Positions 26,787 through 34,932 of a DNA stretch of 64,000 nucleotides are shown here, piece by piece. This stretch comes from Nitratireductor thuwali (GTDB lineage Bacteria > Pseudomonadota > Alphaproteobacteria > Rhizobiales > Rhizobiaceae). Where the stretch lies: the NCBI RefSeq assembly GCF_036621415.1, contig NZ_CP030941.1:682001-746000 (forward strand), given 5' to 3'. Within the stretch, counting starts at the first letter, position 1. Each line of letters starts with the position of its first letter. The translations under genes were made by a program, and so were the position numbers. The notes below the pieces were generated by a model. It did no database searches, had not been told where the DNA came from, and saw nothing but the letters and a program-made list of their open reading frames with translations.

Positions 26787-27566
26787 GTGCAGGACGAAGA
26801 AAAACAAGCCATCGAAACAACCGCCAGGCAAGGCGCTAGGGCCAAGTCCGCCGGAAAGGACCTGGTGTCCCGACCGCGTCCGACCCTGCAGACGGTTGCC
26901 GGCATGCCTGCTCGCGATCGGGCCTATCACGATCTGAAGTTTCGCATTCTAGAAGGTCGTCTGCCGCCGGGAACCAGCCTGCTCGAGACCGAGGTGGCGA
27001 GCCTGCTGTCGCTCAGTCGGACACCTGTCCGCGAGGCGCTTATCCGGCTGGAGGAGGAAGGGCTGGTCGAGGTGCGCCCGCGCCACGGCATCACCGTCAA
27101 GGCGCTGTCCATCGAGGAACTGGAGCAGATCTACCAAGTGTTCTCGACCCTTGAGGTGAAGGCCGCGCAGTTGACCGCCCGCCGCGGGTTGAGCGAAGCC
27201 GAGTACGCGAAGCTGGATGGCATCCTCGTCCAGATGGAGAAGGCGACCGGCAAGAAGGACATCGCCCACTGGTCGCACCTCGACGATGCATTTCATTCCG
27301 AAATCGTAGCGCTATGCGGTAATCCACGCCTGCAGGGCATGCTGCGCCAGCTTTGGGACCAGCAATACCGGGCGCGTGTAGCAATCGTTCATCTGCGCCC
27401 CCTACCCGTTCAGTCGGATGAGGAGCATCGAGCTATCCTGAAGGCCATTCACGCCCGCGACGAGGTCGCCGCCACCCGTCTGCATCAGCAGCACCGCGAC
27501 CGCGCCGACGTGCTGGTGCTGTCCCTGCTGCGCCATCCAGGCGCCAGCTCGCTGATCAGCAAATGA
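26787..27566 (+). CDS. GntR-family (FadR/FCD) transcriptional regulator
   Basis: Likely local repressor of the sugar-acid cluster. Winged-helix domain at about residues 40-105 (AYHDLKFRILEGRLPPGT, LLSLSRTPVREALIRLEEEG, VEVRPRHGITVKAL), then a helical FCD ligand-binding domain (HWSHLDDAFHSEIVALCGNP, EHRAILKAIHARDEVAA). GTG at 26787 has AGGTGG upstream and gives 259 residues; TTG at 26751 is an alternative. Begins 42 bases after the previous gene. Candidate binding sites are the GTATAC motifs at 22904 and 27586. Confidence 0.88.
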   Translation: MQDEEKQAIETTARQGARAKSAGKDLVSRPRPTLQTVAGMPARDRAYHDLKFRILEGRLPPGTSLLETEVASLLSLSRTPVREALIRLEEEGLVEVRPRHGITVKALSIEELEQIYQVFSTLEVKAAQLTARRGLSEAEYAKLDGILVQMEKATGKKDIAHWSHLDDAFHSEIVALCGNPRLQGMLRQLWDQQYRARVAIVHLRPLPVQSDEEHRAILKAIHARDEVAATRLHQQHRDRADVLVLSLLRHPGASSLISK

Positions 27567-27584
27567 TCGCCGATGGCGCCGCAA

Positions 27585-27598
27585 CGTATACGTTGAGC
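27585..27598 (+). promoter_or_regulatory. Candidate GntR operator upstream of the SDR gene
   Basis: CGTATACGTTGAGC, repeating 13 bases of the site at 22904. It lies between the gntR-type gene and the SDR/hydrolase genes, about 45 bases before the SDR start, and suggests a second promoter under the same control. Confidence 0.55.
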
Positions 27599-27642
27599 CC
27601 GAAGAAGCGCTGTGCAAAAAGAGGAACGGGAGACTTGGCCAT

Positions 27643-28377
27643 ATGAACAGGATCGATCTGGGCGGGCGCCGCGCCATCGTCACCGGCGGGGCGCGCGGCA
27701 TCGGCCTGGCGACGGTGGAGCGCTTCCTGGATAGCGGTGCGCAAGTCGTCATATGGGACATCGATGCCGGAAATCTCCAGGCCGCGCTCGACCGTTTGCA
27801 AGGCCGCGCCAGCGGTCAGGTCGTGGAACTCACCGACGAGCATGCCGTCGAGGCCGCCACCCATGAAGCGGGCTCTGTCGATATCCTGGTTAACAATGCC
27901 GGCATCACCGGTGGCAACGGCAAGACCTGGGAACTCGCCCCCGACATCTGGCGCCGGACGCTCGAGGTCAACCTCGTCGCCCCCTACCTCACCAGCCGCG
28001 CGCTGGTGCCAGGCATGATCGAGCGCGGTTATGGCCGCATCGTCAATGTCGCCTCCATCGCCGGCAAGGAAGGCAACCCCAACGCATCGCATTATTCGGC
28101 TTCCAAGGCTGGATTGATCGGCCTCACCAAATCACTCGGCAAGGAGTTGGCCAAGACCGGCATCATCGTCAATTGCATCACGCCGGCCGCCGCGCGAACG
28201 CCGATCTTCGACCAGATGAGCCAGGAGCACATCGACTATATGCTCGCAAAGATACCGCTCGAACGGTTCCTGGAGCCGGCCGAGGTGGCCGCCATGATCG
28301 CCTGGCTCGCCTCGGAGGAGTGTTCGTTCTCCACGGGAGCCGTCTTCGACATATCCGGTGGCCGCGCCGTCTACTGA
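27643..28377 (+). CDS. SDR oxidoreductase, probable 2-keto-3-deoxy-sugar-acid 4-dehydrogenase
   Basis: Classical short-chain dehydrogenase of 244 residues. Cofactor motif TGGARGIG (residues 15-22), Asp after beta-2 (WDIDAG) favouring NAD+, NNAG motif (VNNAGITGG), catalytic Ser in IVNVASIAGKEG and Tyr-x3-Lys in HYSASKAGLIGL. Context between a dehydratase and a fumarylacetoacetase-type hydrolase matches the diketo-hydrolase route for L-rhamnose/L-fucose, where an SDR oxidises 2-keto-3-deoxy acid to 2,4-diketo-3-deoxy acid. Role inferred from context. Confidence 0.85.
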   Translation: MNRIDLGGRRAIVTGGARGIGLATVERFLDSGAQVVIWDIDAGNLQAALDRLQGRASGQVVELTDEHAVEAATHEAGSVDILVNNAGITGGNGKTWELAPDIWRRTLEVNLVAPYLTSRALVPGMIERGYGRIVNVASIAGKEGNPNASHYSASKAGLIGLTKSLGKELAKTGIIVNCITPAAARTPIFDQMSQEHIDYMLAKIPLERFLEPAEVAAMIAWLASEECSFSTGAVFDISGGRAVY

Positions 28378-28408
28378 TATTCACTAGCACACGATAAGGA
28401 CCGACGAT

Positions 28409-29251
28409 ATGAAGCTTTTGCGTTATGGACCCGCGGGCAGCGAGAAGCCCGGCCTGATGGCCGATGACGGCACGATCCGCGATCTTTCCGGCATGGTCGA
28501 CGACATCGGTGGCGCGGCGATCTCGCCCGAGGGCCTCGATCGCCTCCGCGCCATAGCGCCCGACAGCCTGCCCGTGGTCGACGGCAATCCCCGCCTCGGC
28601 CCGTGCGTGGCAGGCCTGCAGAAGATCATATGCATCGGCCTCAACTACTCCGACCATGCCGCCGAAACGGGTGCCGTGCCGCCCCCCGAGCCGATCATCT
28701 TCGCCAAGGCTCTCAACGCACTGTGCGGCCCCAATGACGATGTGGAGATGCCGCGCGGCTCCACGGCGCTCGACTGGGAAGTCGAGCTCGCCGTCATCAT
28801 CGGCACCAGGGCCAAATACGTTTCCGAGGCCGACGCCATGGATCATGTTGCCGGCTTCGCCATCATGAACGACGTGTCCGAACGCGATTTCCAGGCCAAG
28901 CGCCAGGGCCAGTGGACCAAGGGCAAGAGCCACGATACCTTCGGCCCGCTCGGCCCCTGGCTCGTTACCCGCGACGAGATTGCCGACCCGCACAATCTGG
29001 ATATGTGGCTGGACGTCAATGGCGAGCGCCGCCAGACCGGCAACACCGACACGCTGATCTTCAACGTGCCCCATGTCGTCTCTTACCTCTCGCAATTCAT
29101 GACGCTGATGCCGGGCGACGTCATATCCACCGGCACGCCTCCGGGCGTCGGCATGGGTATGAAGCCGCCCCAATATCTGAAGCCCGGCGACGTGATGACC
29201 CTTTCTATCGCCGGCCTGGGCCAGCAGAGACAGACCGTGGTCGCGGCGTAG
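28409..29251 (+). CDS. Fumarylacetoacetate hydrolase-family enzyme, probable 2,4-diketo-3-deoxy-sugar-acid hydrolase
   Basis: 280 residues with the FAH catalytic fold: KIICIGLNYSDHAAETG, acidic metal ligands in ALDWEVELAVIIG, FAIMNDVSERDFQ, KGKSHDTFGPLGPW and the C-terminal GDVISTGTPPGVGMG. Cleaves a C-C bond in a 2,4-diketo acid, which in the rhamnose/fucose diketo pathways yields pyruvate and a hydroxy acid. Thirty-one bases after the SDR gene and surely in the same operon. Often annotated ureidoglycolate lyase, which the context does not support. Confidence 0.88.
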   Translation: MKLLRYGPAGSEKPGLMADDGTIRDLSGMVDDIGGAAISPEGLDRLRAIAPDSLPVVDGNPRLGPCVAGLQKIICIGLNYSDHAAETGAVPPPEPIIFAKALNALCGPNDDVEMPRGSTALDWEVELAVIIGTRAKYVSEADAMDHVAGFAIMNDVSERDFQAKRQGQWTKGKSHDTFGPLGPWLVTRDEIADPHNLDMWLDVNGERRQTGNTDTLIFNVPHVVSYLSQFMTLMPGDVISTGTPPGVGMGMKPPQYLKPGDVMTLSIAGLGQQRQTVVAA

Positions 29252-29271
29252 AAGCCGCCGGAGGAACAGTG

Positions 29272-30192
29272 GTGACCATCAGGAACGTAACCCTTATCGG
29301 TACCGGCATTATGGGCGCCCCCATGGCGCGCAATATCGCCCGCGCCGGCTTCAACGTCACGGTCTGGAACCGTACACGGGCCAAGGCCGAAGCGCTGGCC
29401 GATGTCGCCACGGTCGCCGAATATCCACGAGAAGCGGTGGGCAATGCCGACGCCATCATCACGATGGTCGACAACTCCCCGGTCGTGACCGGGATCTATT
29501 TCGGCGAGAACGGCGTGGTCGAGGCCGCGCCTGCCGGTGCGCTATTCGTGGACATGTCGTCGATCCAGCCCGCCGTCGCCCGCGACCATGCGGCCGCCAT
29601 TGCCCGGACGGGTCGGCGCCACGTGGACGCGCCGGTCTCCGGCGGCGAGAAAGGCGCGACCGAGGCGACCCTTGCGATCATGGCCGGCGGCAACCGGGAG
29701 GACTTCGAGGAAGCCCGCGCCCTGCTTTCCGCGATGGGCCGCGCGACCCATGTCGGTGTCCACGGCGCGGGACAGGTCGCCAAGCTCGCCAATCAGGTAA
29801 TCGTCGCCGTCACCATCGGCGCGGTGTCGGAGGCCATGCTTCTGGCTCAGGAGGGCGGGTGCGATCCGGCCGCCCTTCGCGAGGCGCTGATGGGCGGTTT
29901 CGCCACGTCGCGTATTCTCGAACTCCACGGCGAGCGCATGGTCGAGCGCAACTTCGTCCCCGGCGGGCCTCTGGCGCTTCAGCTGAAGGACATCGAGAAC
30001 GCTCTGGAAGTTGCCCGCCAGGCGGGCCTGCGCCTGCCGCTGACCGAGCACGCGCGCGACGCCTTCCACGCCCTTGCCGGCGACATGCGCATGAGCCGCT
30101 ACGACCACTCCGCCTATCTTTTATGGCTGGAGGCCATCAATGACGGCAAGCGGCTGGGCTCCAAGGAGACGCTGGCACCGACGAGTGACTAG
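29272..30192 (+). CDS. Second beta-hydroxyacid dehydrogenase (tartronate-semialdehyde reductase-like)
   Basis: 306 residues. N-terminal VTLIGTGIMGAPMARNIARAG, substrate motif DAPVSGGEKGATEATL in canonical form, catalytic Lys in GAGQVAKLANQVIV, C-terminal LPLTEHARDAFHAL. The canonical motif fits GarR/GlxR (2-hydroxy-3-oxopropionate reductase) or related lactaldehyde/hydroxyacid reductases that would handle the short fragment released by the hydrolase. GTG at 29272 lies seven bases after GGAGG; the GTG just before it (29269) is possible. Last gene of the plus-strand catabolic operon. Confidence 0.85.
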   Translation: MTIRNVTLIGTGIMGAPMARNIARAGFNVTVWNRTRAKAEALADVATVAEYPREAVGNADAIITMVDNSPVVTGIYFGENGVVEAAPAGALFVDMSSIQPAVARDHAAAIARTGRRHVDAPVSGGEKGATEATLAIMAGGNREDFEEARALLSAMGRATHVGVHGAGQVAKLANQVIVAVTIGAVSEAMLLAQEGGCDPAALREALMGGFATSRILELHGERMVERNFVPGGPLALQLKDIENALEVARQAGLRLPLTEHARDAFHALAGDMRMSRYDHSAYLLWLEAINDGKRLGSKETLAPTSD

Positions 30193-30213
30193 TTTTCACC
30201 GCGGCGCCCTGCG

Positions 30214-31113
30214 CTACTCCTTCACCGCCCCGGTCATCGACGAGACGTAGTAGTCGACGAAGAACGAGTAGAGGATGACCACCGGCAGCGAGCCCAGCAG
30301 CGCACCGGACATCAGCGCGCCCCACTCATAGATGTCGCCGCGCACCAGTTCCGTCAGAACACCCACCGGAACGGTCTTGTTCTCCGAGGACGAGATGAAG
30401 GTCAGCGCGTAAATGAACTCGTTCCACGACAGCGTGAAGGCGAAGATGCCGGCCGAGATCAGCCCCGGCACGGCCAGCGGCAGGATAACCTTGGTCAGGA
30501 TCTGCCACCGCGTGGCCCCGTCCACCAGCGCGCTTTCCTCGAGTTCGAACGGGATGGTGCGGAAATAGCCCATCAGCAGCCATGTGCAGAAGGGGATGAG
30601 GAAGGTCGGATAGGTGAGGATCAGCGCCAGCCGGCTGTCGAAGATGCCGACCTGGAAGACGATGAAGGCCAGCGGAATGAACAGGATCGACGGCGGCACC
30701 AGATAGGCCAGGAAGATCAGCAGCCCCGTCACCCGCGCGCCCGTGAAACGCACCCGCTCGATGGCATAGGCCGCGAAGACGGATGCAAGCAACGAGATGA
30801 AGGTCGAGGCAACCGAAACCAGCATCGTGTTCCAGAGCCAGCCCGGATAGGAGGTCTCGAACAAGAGATACTTGATATGGTCCAGGGTCGGCTGCACCAC
30901 CCAGAACGGGCTGTATTCCCGGTAGTTGCTGAGTTGGTGGTCCGGTTTGATCGCTGTGATAGCCATCCAGTAAAAGGGAAACAGCAACACGAAGACGAAC
31001 ACCGCCAGCGGCAGGTACACGACCATAAGCCGCCGCGTCAGCGTGCTGAACTGGTCCAAGCCCTGAACATCGTCGTTCACGGCGATAGGATCGGAGATTG
31101 TCTGCCGGCTCAT
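30214..31113 (-). CDS. Carbohydrate ABC transporter permease, MalG-like
   Basis: 299-residue inner-membrane permease with six predicted spans. The EAA loop reads EESALVDGATRWQILTKVILPL, and SWNEFIYALTFISS follows, both typical of MalG/UgpE/LacG proteins. Start at 31113 (MSRQTISDPI) with GAGGAG upstream; an ATG six bases earlier sits too close to that site. Ends the minus-strand transporter operon and faces the catabolic genes, whose substrate it probably imports. Confidence 0.9.
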   Translation of the reverse strand: MSRQTISDPIAVNDDVQGLDQFSTLTRRLMVVYLPLAVFVFVLLFPFYWMAITAIKPDHQLSNYREYSPFWVVQPTLDHIKYLLFETSYPGWLWNTMLVSVASTFISLLASVFAAYAIERVRFTGARVTGLLIFLAYLVPPSILFIPLAFIVFQVGIFDSRLALILTYPTFLIPFCTWLLMGYFRTIPFELEESALVDGATRWQILTKVILPLAVPGLISAGIFAFTLSWNEFIYALTFISSSENKTVPVGVLTELVRGDIYEWGALMSGALLGSLPVVILYSFFVDYYVSSMTGAVKE

Positions 31114-31124
31114 CGTCATTCTCC

Positions 31125-32057
31125 TCAATCGCTCGCGCCCTGCTGCCATTTGCGCCGCTGCAGCCCGAAGAAGGAGAACAGGATCGCCGCCAGCAGGAAG
31201 GGAATCATCGCCACGGCGATTGCCGCCCCCTCGCCCAACTGTCCGCCGGGAATGGCGCGCTGGAAGGATAAGGTGGCCATCAGATGCGTCGCATTCACCG
31301 GTCCGCCGCGCGTCAGCACATAGATGAGCTGGAAGTCGGTGAAGGTGAAGAGCACCGAAAACGTCATCACCACCGCGATGATGGGCGAAAGCAGCGGCAG
31401 GGTTATCTTGGTGAAGCGCTGCCAGGGCGTCGCCCCGTCCAGCGCCGCCGCCTCGTTCAGCGATTGCGGAATGGTCTGCAGCCCCGCCAGCAGCGAAATT
31501 GCCACAAAGGGAATGCCGCGCCACACATTGGCGGCGATCACCGAGGCGCGTGCATTGTTGGGATCGCCCAGGAAGTTGATCGGCTCGCTGATCAGCCCGA
31601 GATTCATGAGCACATAGGAAATGATCGAGAACTGGGAATCGTAAATCCACCAGAAGGCAAGCGCCGAAAGCACGGTCGGCACCACCCACGGCAGCAGGAT
31701 GATCGCGCGAAAGAAGTTCTTGAAGGGCAGATGCTGGTTCAGGATCAACGCCAGCCATAGCCCCAGCCCGAACTTCAGGACCGACGCAACGGTGGTGTAC
31801 AGTAGCGTGTTGTAGACCGACAGCCAGAAGATCGGGTCGTCGAACAGCCACTCATAGTTTTCCAGGCCGATGAAGATACCCGACCGGCCGATCTTGGTAT
31901 CGGTGAAGCCCAGCCACACGCCGAGCCCCAGCGGATAGGTAAGAAAGCACAGCAGGAAAGCCGCGGCCGGAAGCATGAACAAGAGCCCGAGCCCGTTCTT
32001 GCTTTCCAGCAACCATCCGTAAATCGACGATAGCCTCGTGGGCGCAGCACCCGCCAT
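31125..32057 (-). CDS. Carbohydrate ABC transporter permease, MalF-like
   Basis: 310-residue inner-membrane permease. LLFMLPAAAFLLCFLTYPLGLGVW is the first span, and the EAA loop NEAAALDGATPWQRFTKITLPLL is intact, followed by TFTDFQLIYVLTRGGP. Partner of the MalG-like permease, which starts 11 bases after its stop. Confidence 0.9.
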   Translation of the reverse strand: MAGAAPTRLSSIYGWLLESKNGLGLLFMLPAAAFLLCFLTYPLGLGVWLGFTDTKIGRSGIFIGLENYEWLFDDPIFWLSVYNTLLYTTVASVLKFGLGLWLALILNQHLPFKNFFRAIILLPWVVPTVLSALAFWWIYDSQFSIISYVLMNLGLISEPINFLGDPNNARASVIAANVWRGIPFVAISLLAGLQTIPQSLNEAAALDGATPWQRFTKITLPLLSPIIAVVMTFSVLFTFTDFQLIYVLTRGGPVNATHLMATLSFQRAIPGGQLGEGAAIAVAMIPFLLAAILFSFFGLQRRKWQQGASD

Positions 32058-32110
32058 GAAATCCTGCCTTTCGTCTATCCGTATTGCCGCCGCGTCTGCC
32101 GGCGCAGGAA

Positions 32111-32138
32111 GCGGGCGAACGCGGATGATCGCGCCCGC
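32111..32138 (-). other. Intercistronic hairpin after the sugar-binding protein gene
   Basis: GCGGGCG (32111-32117) pairs with CGCCCGC (32132-32138) across a 14-base loop in the 99-base gap between binding-protein and permease genes. No T-run. Like the hairpin at 1034, it lies just downstream of a binding-protein gene and may protect that mRNA end. Weak support. Confidence 0.35.
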
Positions 32139-32156
32139 CCGCCATGCCGTCTTGCC

Positions 32157-33488
32157 TTAGCGGTAGTAACGGGCGATGCGCCGCTCCGCATTGGCGATGG
32201 CTTCCTCCGTCGAACGCTGGCCGGTCACCGCCTCGGCGAACATGTCGACGAGGACGTAGTCCGCCATGACACCGGCCGATGCGGGCCCAAGCGGTCCCGC
32301 ATAGCCGTTGGGCCGAAGCGTCTCGGAAGCCTTGGCATAGGGCGCGTGGATCGGGTTGGACGTCCACACGGGGTTGTCCTCGAAGGCTCTGAGCGGCTGG
32401 CAGCAATAGGCGCTCGCCCCCTCGATCCACTTGTTCATCTGCTCGGCCTGATACATGAAGTTCAGATAGGCCTTCGCCGCTTGCGGATACTGGCAGTGGT
32501 TGAAGATCGAGATCGTCGACGTCTGGTGCAGTTCGACCGACGAGCCGACCGGCCCGACAGGAAAGTTGGTGGCGCGAAGATCCTCCGCAATCTCCTGCAG
32601 TGTCGGATCCTTGGCAGCGGCATAATAGAGCGATACGCCATTGGCGGTCAGGGAAATCTGGCCGGCGAGGAAGGCGCGGTTGTTGTTGATGTCGAGCCAG
32701 CTTTCCGTGCCGGGGATGAAGGTCGCGTAAAGCTCCTTGGCGTATTCGATGGCCGCCCTCGCCTCCGGGCTGTTGATGGCAACGCCGCCGTTCTCGTCCA
32801 CCGTCTTCCCGCCATGGCTCCACAGCAGCCAGTGCGCGTAGTTGTTGCCGTCACCGACCGCCTTGCCGTGCGGGAATCCGGCCGGCGTGCCGTTGGCTTT
32901 CATGGCCTTGCACAGCTCCAGGAAACCAGCCGTATCTTTTGGAAATTCGCTGAAGCCCGCGGCTTTCATATGGCTGTCGCGATAGCACACGGCGTTGCCG
33001 ATGGCGCAAAGCGGCACGGCGATGAACTTGTCGCCCTGCTTGGCATAGCCTTCGACGCCCTCGTACCAGCCGCCATGCTGCTCGCCCAGCGCGGTCGCCA
33101 AATCCGTCACGTCCACCAGTTTGTCTGGATACTGGAAGGGGTCGTCGAACCAGCTCATCACCATGTCGGGGCCGGAGCCCACATTGGCGGCAACCGCCGC
33201 CTTGGGGCGCACGTCCTCCCAGCTTTCCTGGTCGATGCGCACCTCGACCCCGGTCGCTTCCGTAAAGGCCTTGGTGTTGGCGTTCCAGGCCTCCTCCTCG
33301 CCCGTCACGAAAGGCACCCAGCGCAGAAGGCGCAGCGAGGCCCCCTCTTCCGGGGTGAACGTCGCGGCCGAAGCCTGGGCCAGCGCATGGCGCGGGCTCA
33401 ACGACCCCGCCAGAATGCCGCCGGCGGCCACGCCCGCCGTTCCGGCAAGGAATCTTCTACGGTTGATTGTCCAGTTATTCGTCGTCAT
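32157..33488 (-). CDS. Sugar ABC transporter binding protein, family 1, Tat-exported
   Basis: 443-residue periplasmic receptor. Tat signal INRRRFLAGTAGVAAGG at residues 8-24, cleavage near ALAQA. SBP_bac_1 features follow: FTEATGVEVRIDQESWEDV, VGSGPDMVMSWFDDP, FPHGKAVGDGNNYAHWLLW, and C-terminal NGYAGPLGPASAGVMADYV. Start at 33488 because GGAGGAG is well spaced for it; the GTG at 33494 is too close. Presumed ligand is the sugar or sugar acid degraded by the neighbouring cluster. Confidence 0.9.
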   Translation of the reverse strand: MTTNNWTINRRRFLAGTAGVAAGGILAGSLSPRHALAQASAATFTPEEGASLRLLRWVPFVTGEEEAWNANTKAFTEATGVEVRIDQESWEDVRPKAAVAANVGSGPDMVMSWFDDPFQYPDKLVDVTDLATALGEQHGGWYEGVEGYAKQGDKFIAVPLCAIGNAVCYRDSHMKAAGFSEFPKDTAGFLELCKAMKANGTPAGFPHGKAVGDGNNYAHWLLWSHGGKTVDENGGVAINSPEARAAIEYAKELYATFIPGTESWLDINNNRAFLAGQISLTANGVSLYYAAAKDPTLQEIAEDLRATNFPVGPVGSSVELHQTSTISIFNHCQYPQAAKAYLNFMYQAEQMNKWIEGASAYCCQPLRAFEDNPVWTSNPIHAPYAKASETLRPNGYAGPLGPASAGVMADYVLVDMFAEAVTGQRSTEEAIANAERRIARYYR

Positions 33489-33610
33489 TGACACTTCTCC
33501 TCCTCAAATTCGCGCCCTTGAAGGGTGCGATCGGTGGTTCATTCCCACCATTGCCGGGCGCCAAGGCGCCCTCGTCCGGCACGTCCTCCCGAGACCGCGC
33601 CAGAACCCGC

Positions 33611-34675
33611 TCAGGGCGACAACCGGCGCCCATCATTGGCATCGAACAGATGCAGGGCAGCCGGATCGACCGTCACTTTTATTTCTTCGCCCGGGCCGGC
33701 CGAAATGCGCTCCCGGAAAACACAGGTCACTTCGGTATCGTCGAGATCGGCAATGACATGCGTCTCCGAGCCCGTCGGCTCGACCACCTTCACCTTCAGT
33801 CCGACGTCGCCGCCGAGGCGGATCGCCTCGGGCCGGATACCGCAGACCAACTCCTGGCCGGGCTGGGCTTCGCCTGGATTGTCCACCCTCAGCCGCTGAC
33901 CATCGCCGCTGACGAAACAGGCGCGGTCCTCCGGGTCGAGCTTGCCGGTCACCATGTTCATGGCGGGCGAACCTATGAAGCCGGCGACGAACAGATTGTT
34001 GGGCCGGTCGTAAAGCTCCAGCGGCACCCCCACCTGCTCCACGATTCCGTCATGCATGACGACGATCTTGTCGGCCATCGTCATCGCCTCGATCTGGTCA
34101 TGCGTCACATAGACGGTCGTCGTCTTGAGCCTTTGATGCAGGTTCTTGATTTCGGTGCGCATCGAGACGCGCAGCTTGGCGTCGAGGTTCGACAGCGGCT
34201 CGTCGAAGAGAAACACCTGCGGGTTGCGCACGATGGCGCGGCCCATCGCGACCCGCTGCCTCTGCCCGCCGGAAAGCTGGCGCGGGTAACGGCCGAGAAG
34301 CTGCGTAAGGCCGAGAATTTCGGCCGCCGGCCGCACCTTCGCTTCGATTTCGCTGCGCCGCGCGCCCTTCAGCTTGAGCGAGAAACCCATGTTCTCCGCC
34401 ACCGTTATATGCGGATAGAGCGCGTAGTTCTGGAACACCATCGCGATATCGCGATCCTTGGGCGGCAGCTTGTTGACCACCCTGTCGCCAATCAGGATGT
34501 CGCCGGAGGTGATGTGCTCAAGGCCCGCCAGCATCCGCAGAAGAGTGGACTTGCCGCAGCCTGAGGGGCCGACGAGAACGACGAACTGTCCCTCCTCGAT
34601 GTCTACCGTGACACCATGCAGAACTTCGACCTGCCCGAATGACTTCCGGACATCTCGAAACATCACCGGCGCCAT
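33611..34675 (-). CDS. Sugar ABC transporter ATPase, MalK/UgpC-like
   Basis: 354 residues. Walker [11 protein letters not shown]-loop [10 protein letters not shown], signature [15 protein letters not shown], Walker [18 protein letters not shown]-loop [13 protein letters not shown], then the C-terminal regulatory (TOBE/OB) part with [10 protein letters not shown], as in MalK. It is the first gene of its operon, with the binding protein 122 bases downstream, an order less common than receptor-first. Two AATGTANNCATTG sites precede it. Confidence 0.93.
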   Translation of the reverse strand: MAPVMFRDVRKSFGQVEVLHGVTVDIEEGQFVVLVGPSGCGKSTLLRMLAGLEHITSGDILIGDRVVNKLPPKDRDIAMVFQNYALYPHITVAENMGFSLKLKGARRSEIEAKVRPAAEILGLTQLLGRYPRQLSGGQRQRVAMGRAIVRNPQVFLFDEPLSNLDAKLRVSMRTEIKNLHQRLKTTTVYVTHDQIEAMTMADKIVVMHDGIVEQVGVPLELYDRPNNLFVAGFIGSPAMNMVTGKLDPEDRACFVSGDGQRLRVDNPGEAQPGQELVCGIRPEAIRLGGDVGLKVKVVEPTGSETHVIADLDDTEVTCVFRERISAGPGEEIKVTVDPAALHLFDANDGRRLSP

Positions 34676-34689
34676 TCAATCCCCCAATT

Positions 34690-34702
34690 AATGTATCCAT
34701 TG
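34690..34702 (-). promoter_or_regulatory. Candidate operator, proximal site upstream of sugar ABC operon
   Basis: AATGTATCCATTG (plus-strand reading), an imperfect inverted repeat AATG/CATT 15 bases upstream of the ATPase start. It matches the distal site at 34830 in 11 of 13 bases. Regulator unknown; the local GntR protein is a candidate. Confidence 0.4.
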
Positions 34703-34828
34703 TCGCCATACTGGCCGCAATCACAGGCGAGCGCAACACGCGAATCTGAGATATGCGTTGGTCCGGCGGGAATTCCGGGCGGCCGCCTTCGCGCAACCGC
34801 CAGAGCTGCCGGTTCCGCATAAGAACGT

Positions 34829-34842
34829 CAATGTACGCATTG
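34829..34842 (-). promoter_or_regulatory. Candidate operator, distal site upstream of sugar ABC operon
   Basis: CAATGTACGCATTG, with 5-bp arms CAATG/CATTG around TACG. It lies 140 bases from its partner at 34690. Read on the minus strand it contains GTACATTGA, loosely similar to the GTATACGTTGA motif of the facing operon. Confidence 0.4.
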
Positions 34843-34932
34843 GTGAAAGGAAAAGCCCGAAAGCCGCGGGCAGGCCCGTTTGAACGGGAGGAAAACGGAA
34901 ACCGCGCCTGGCTCCGTCTGAAGTCCCGATGC

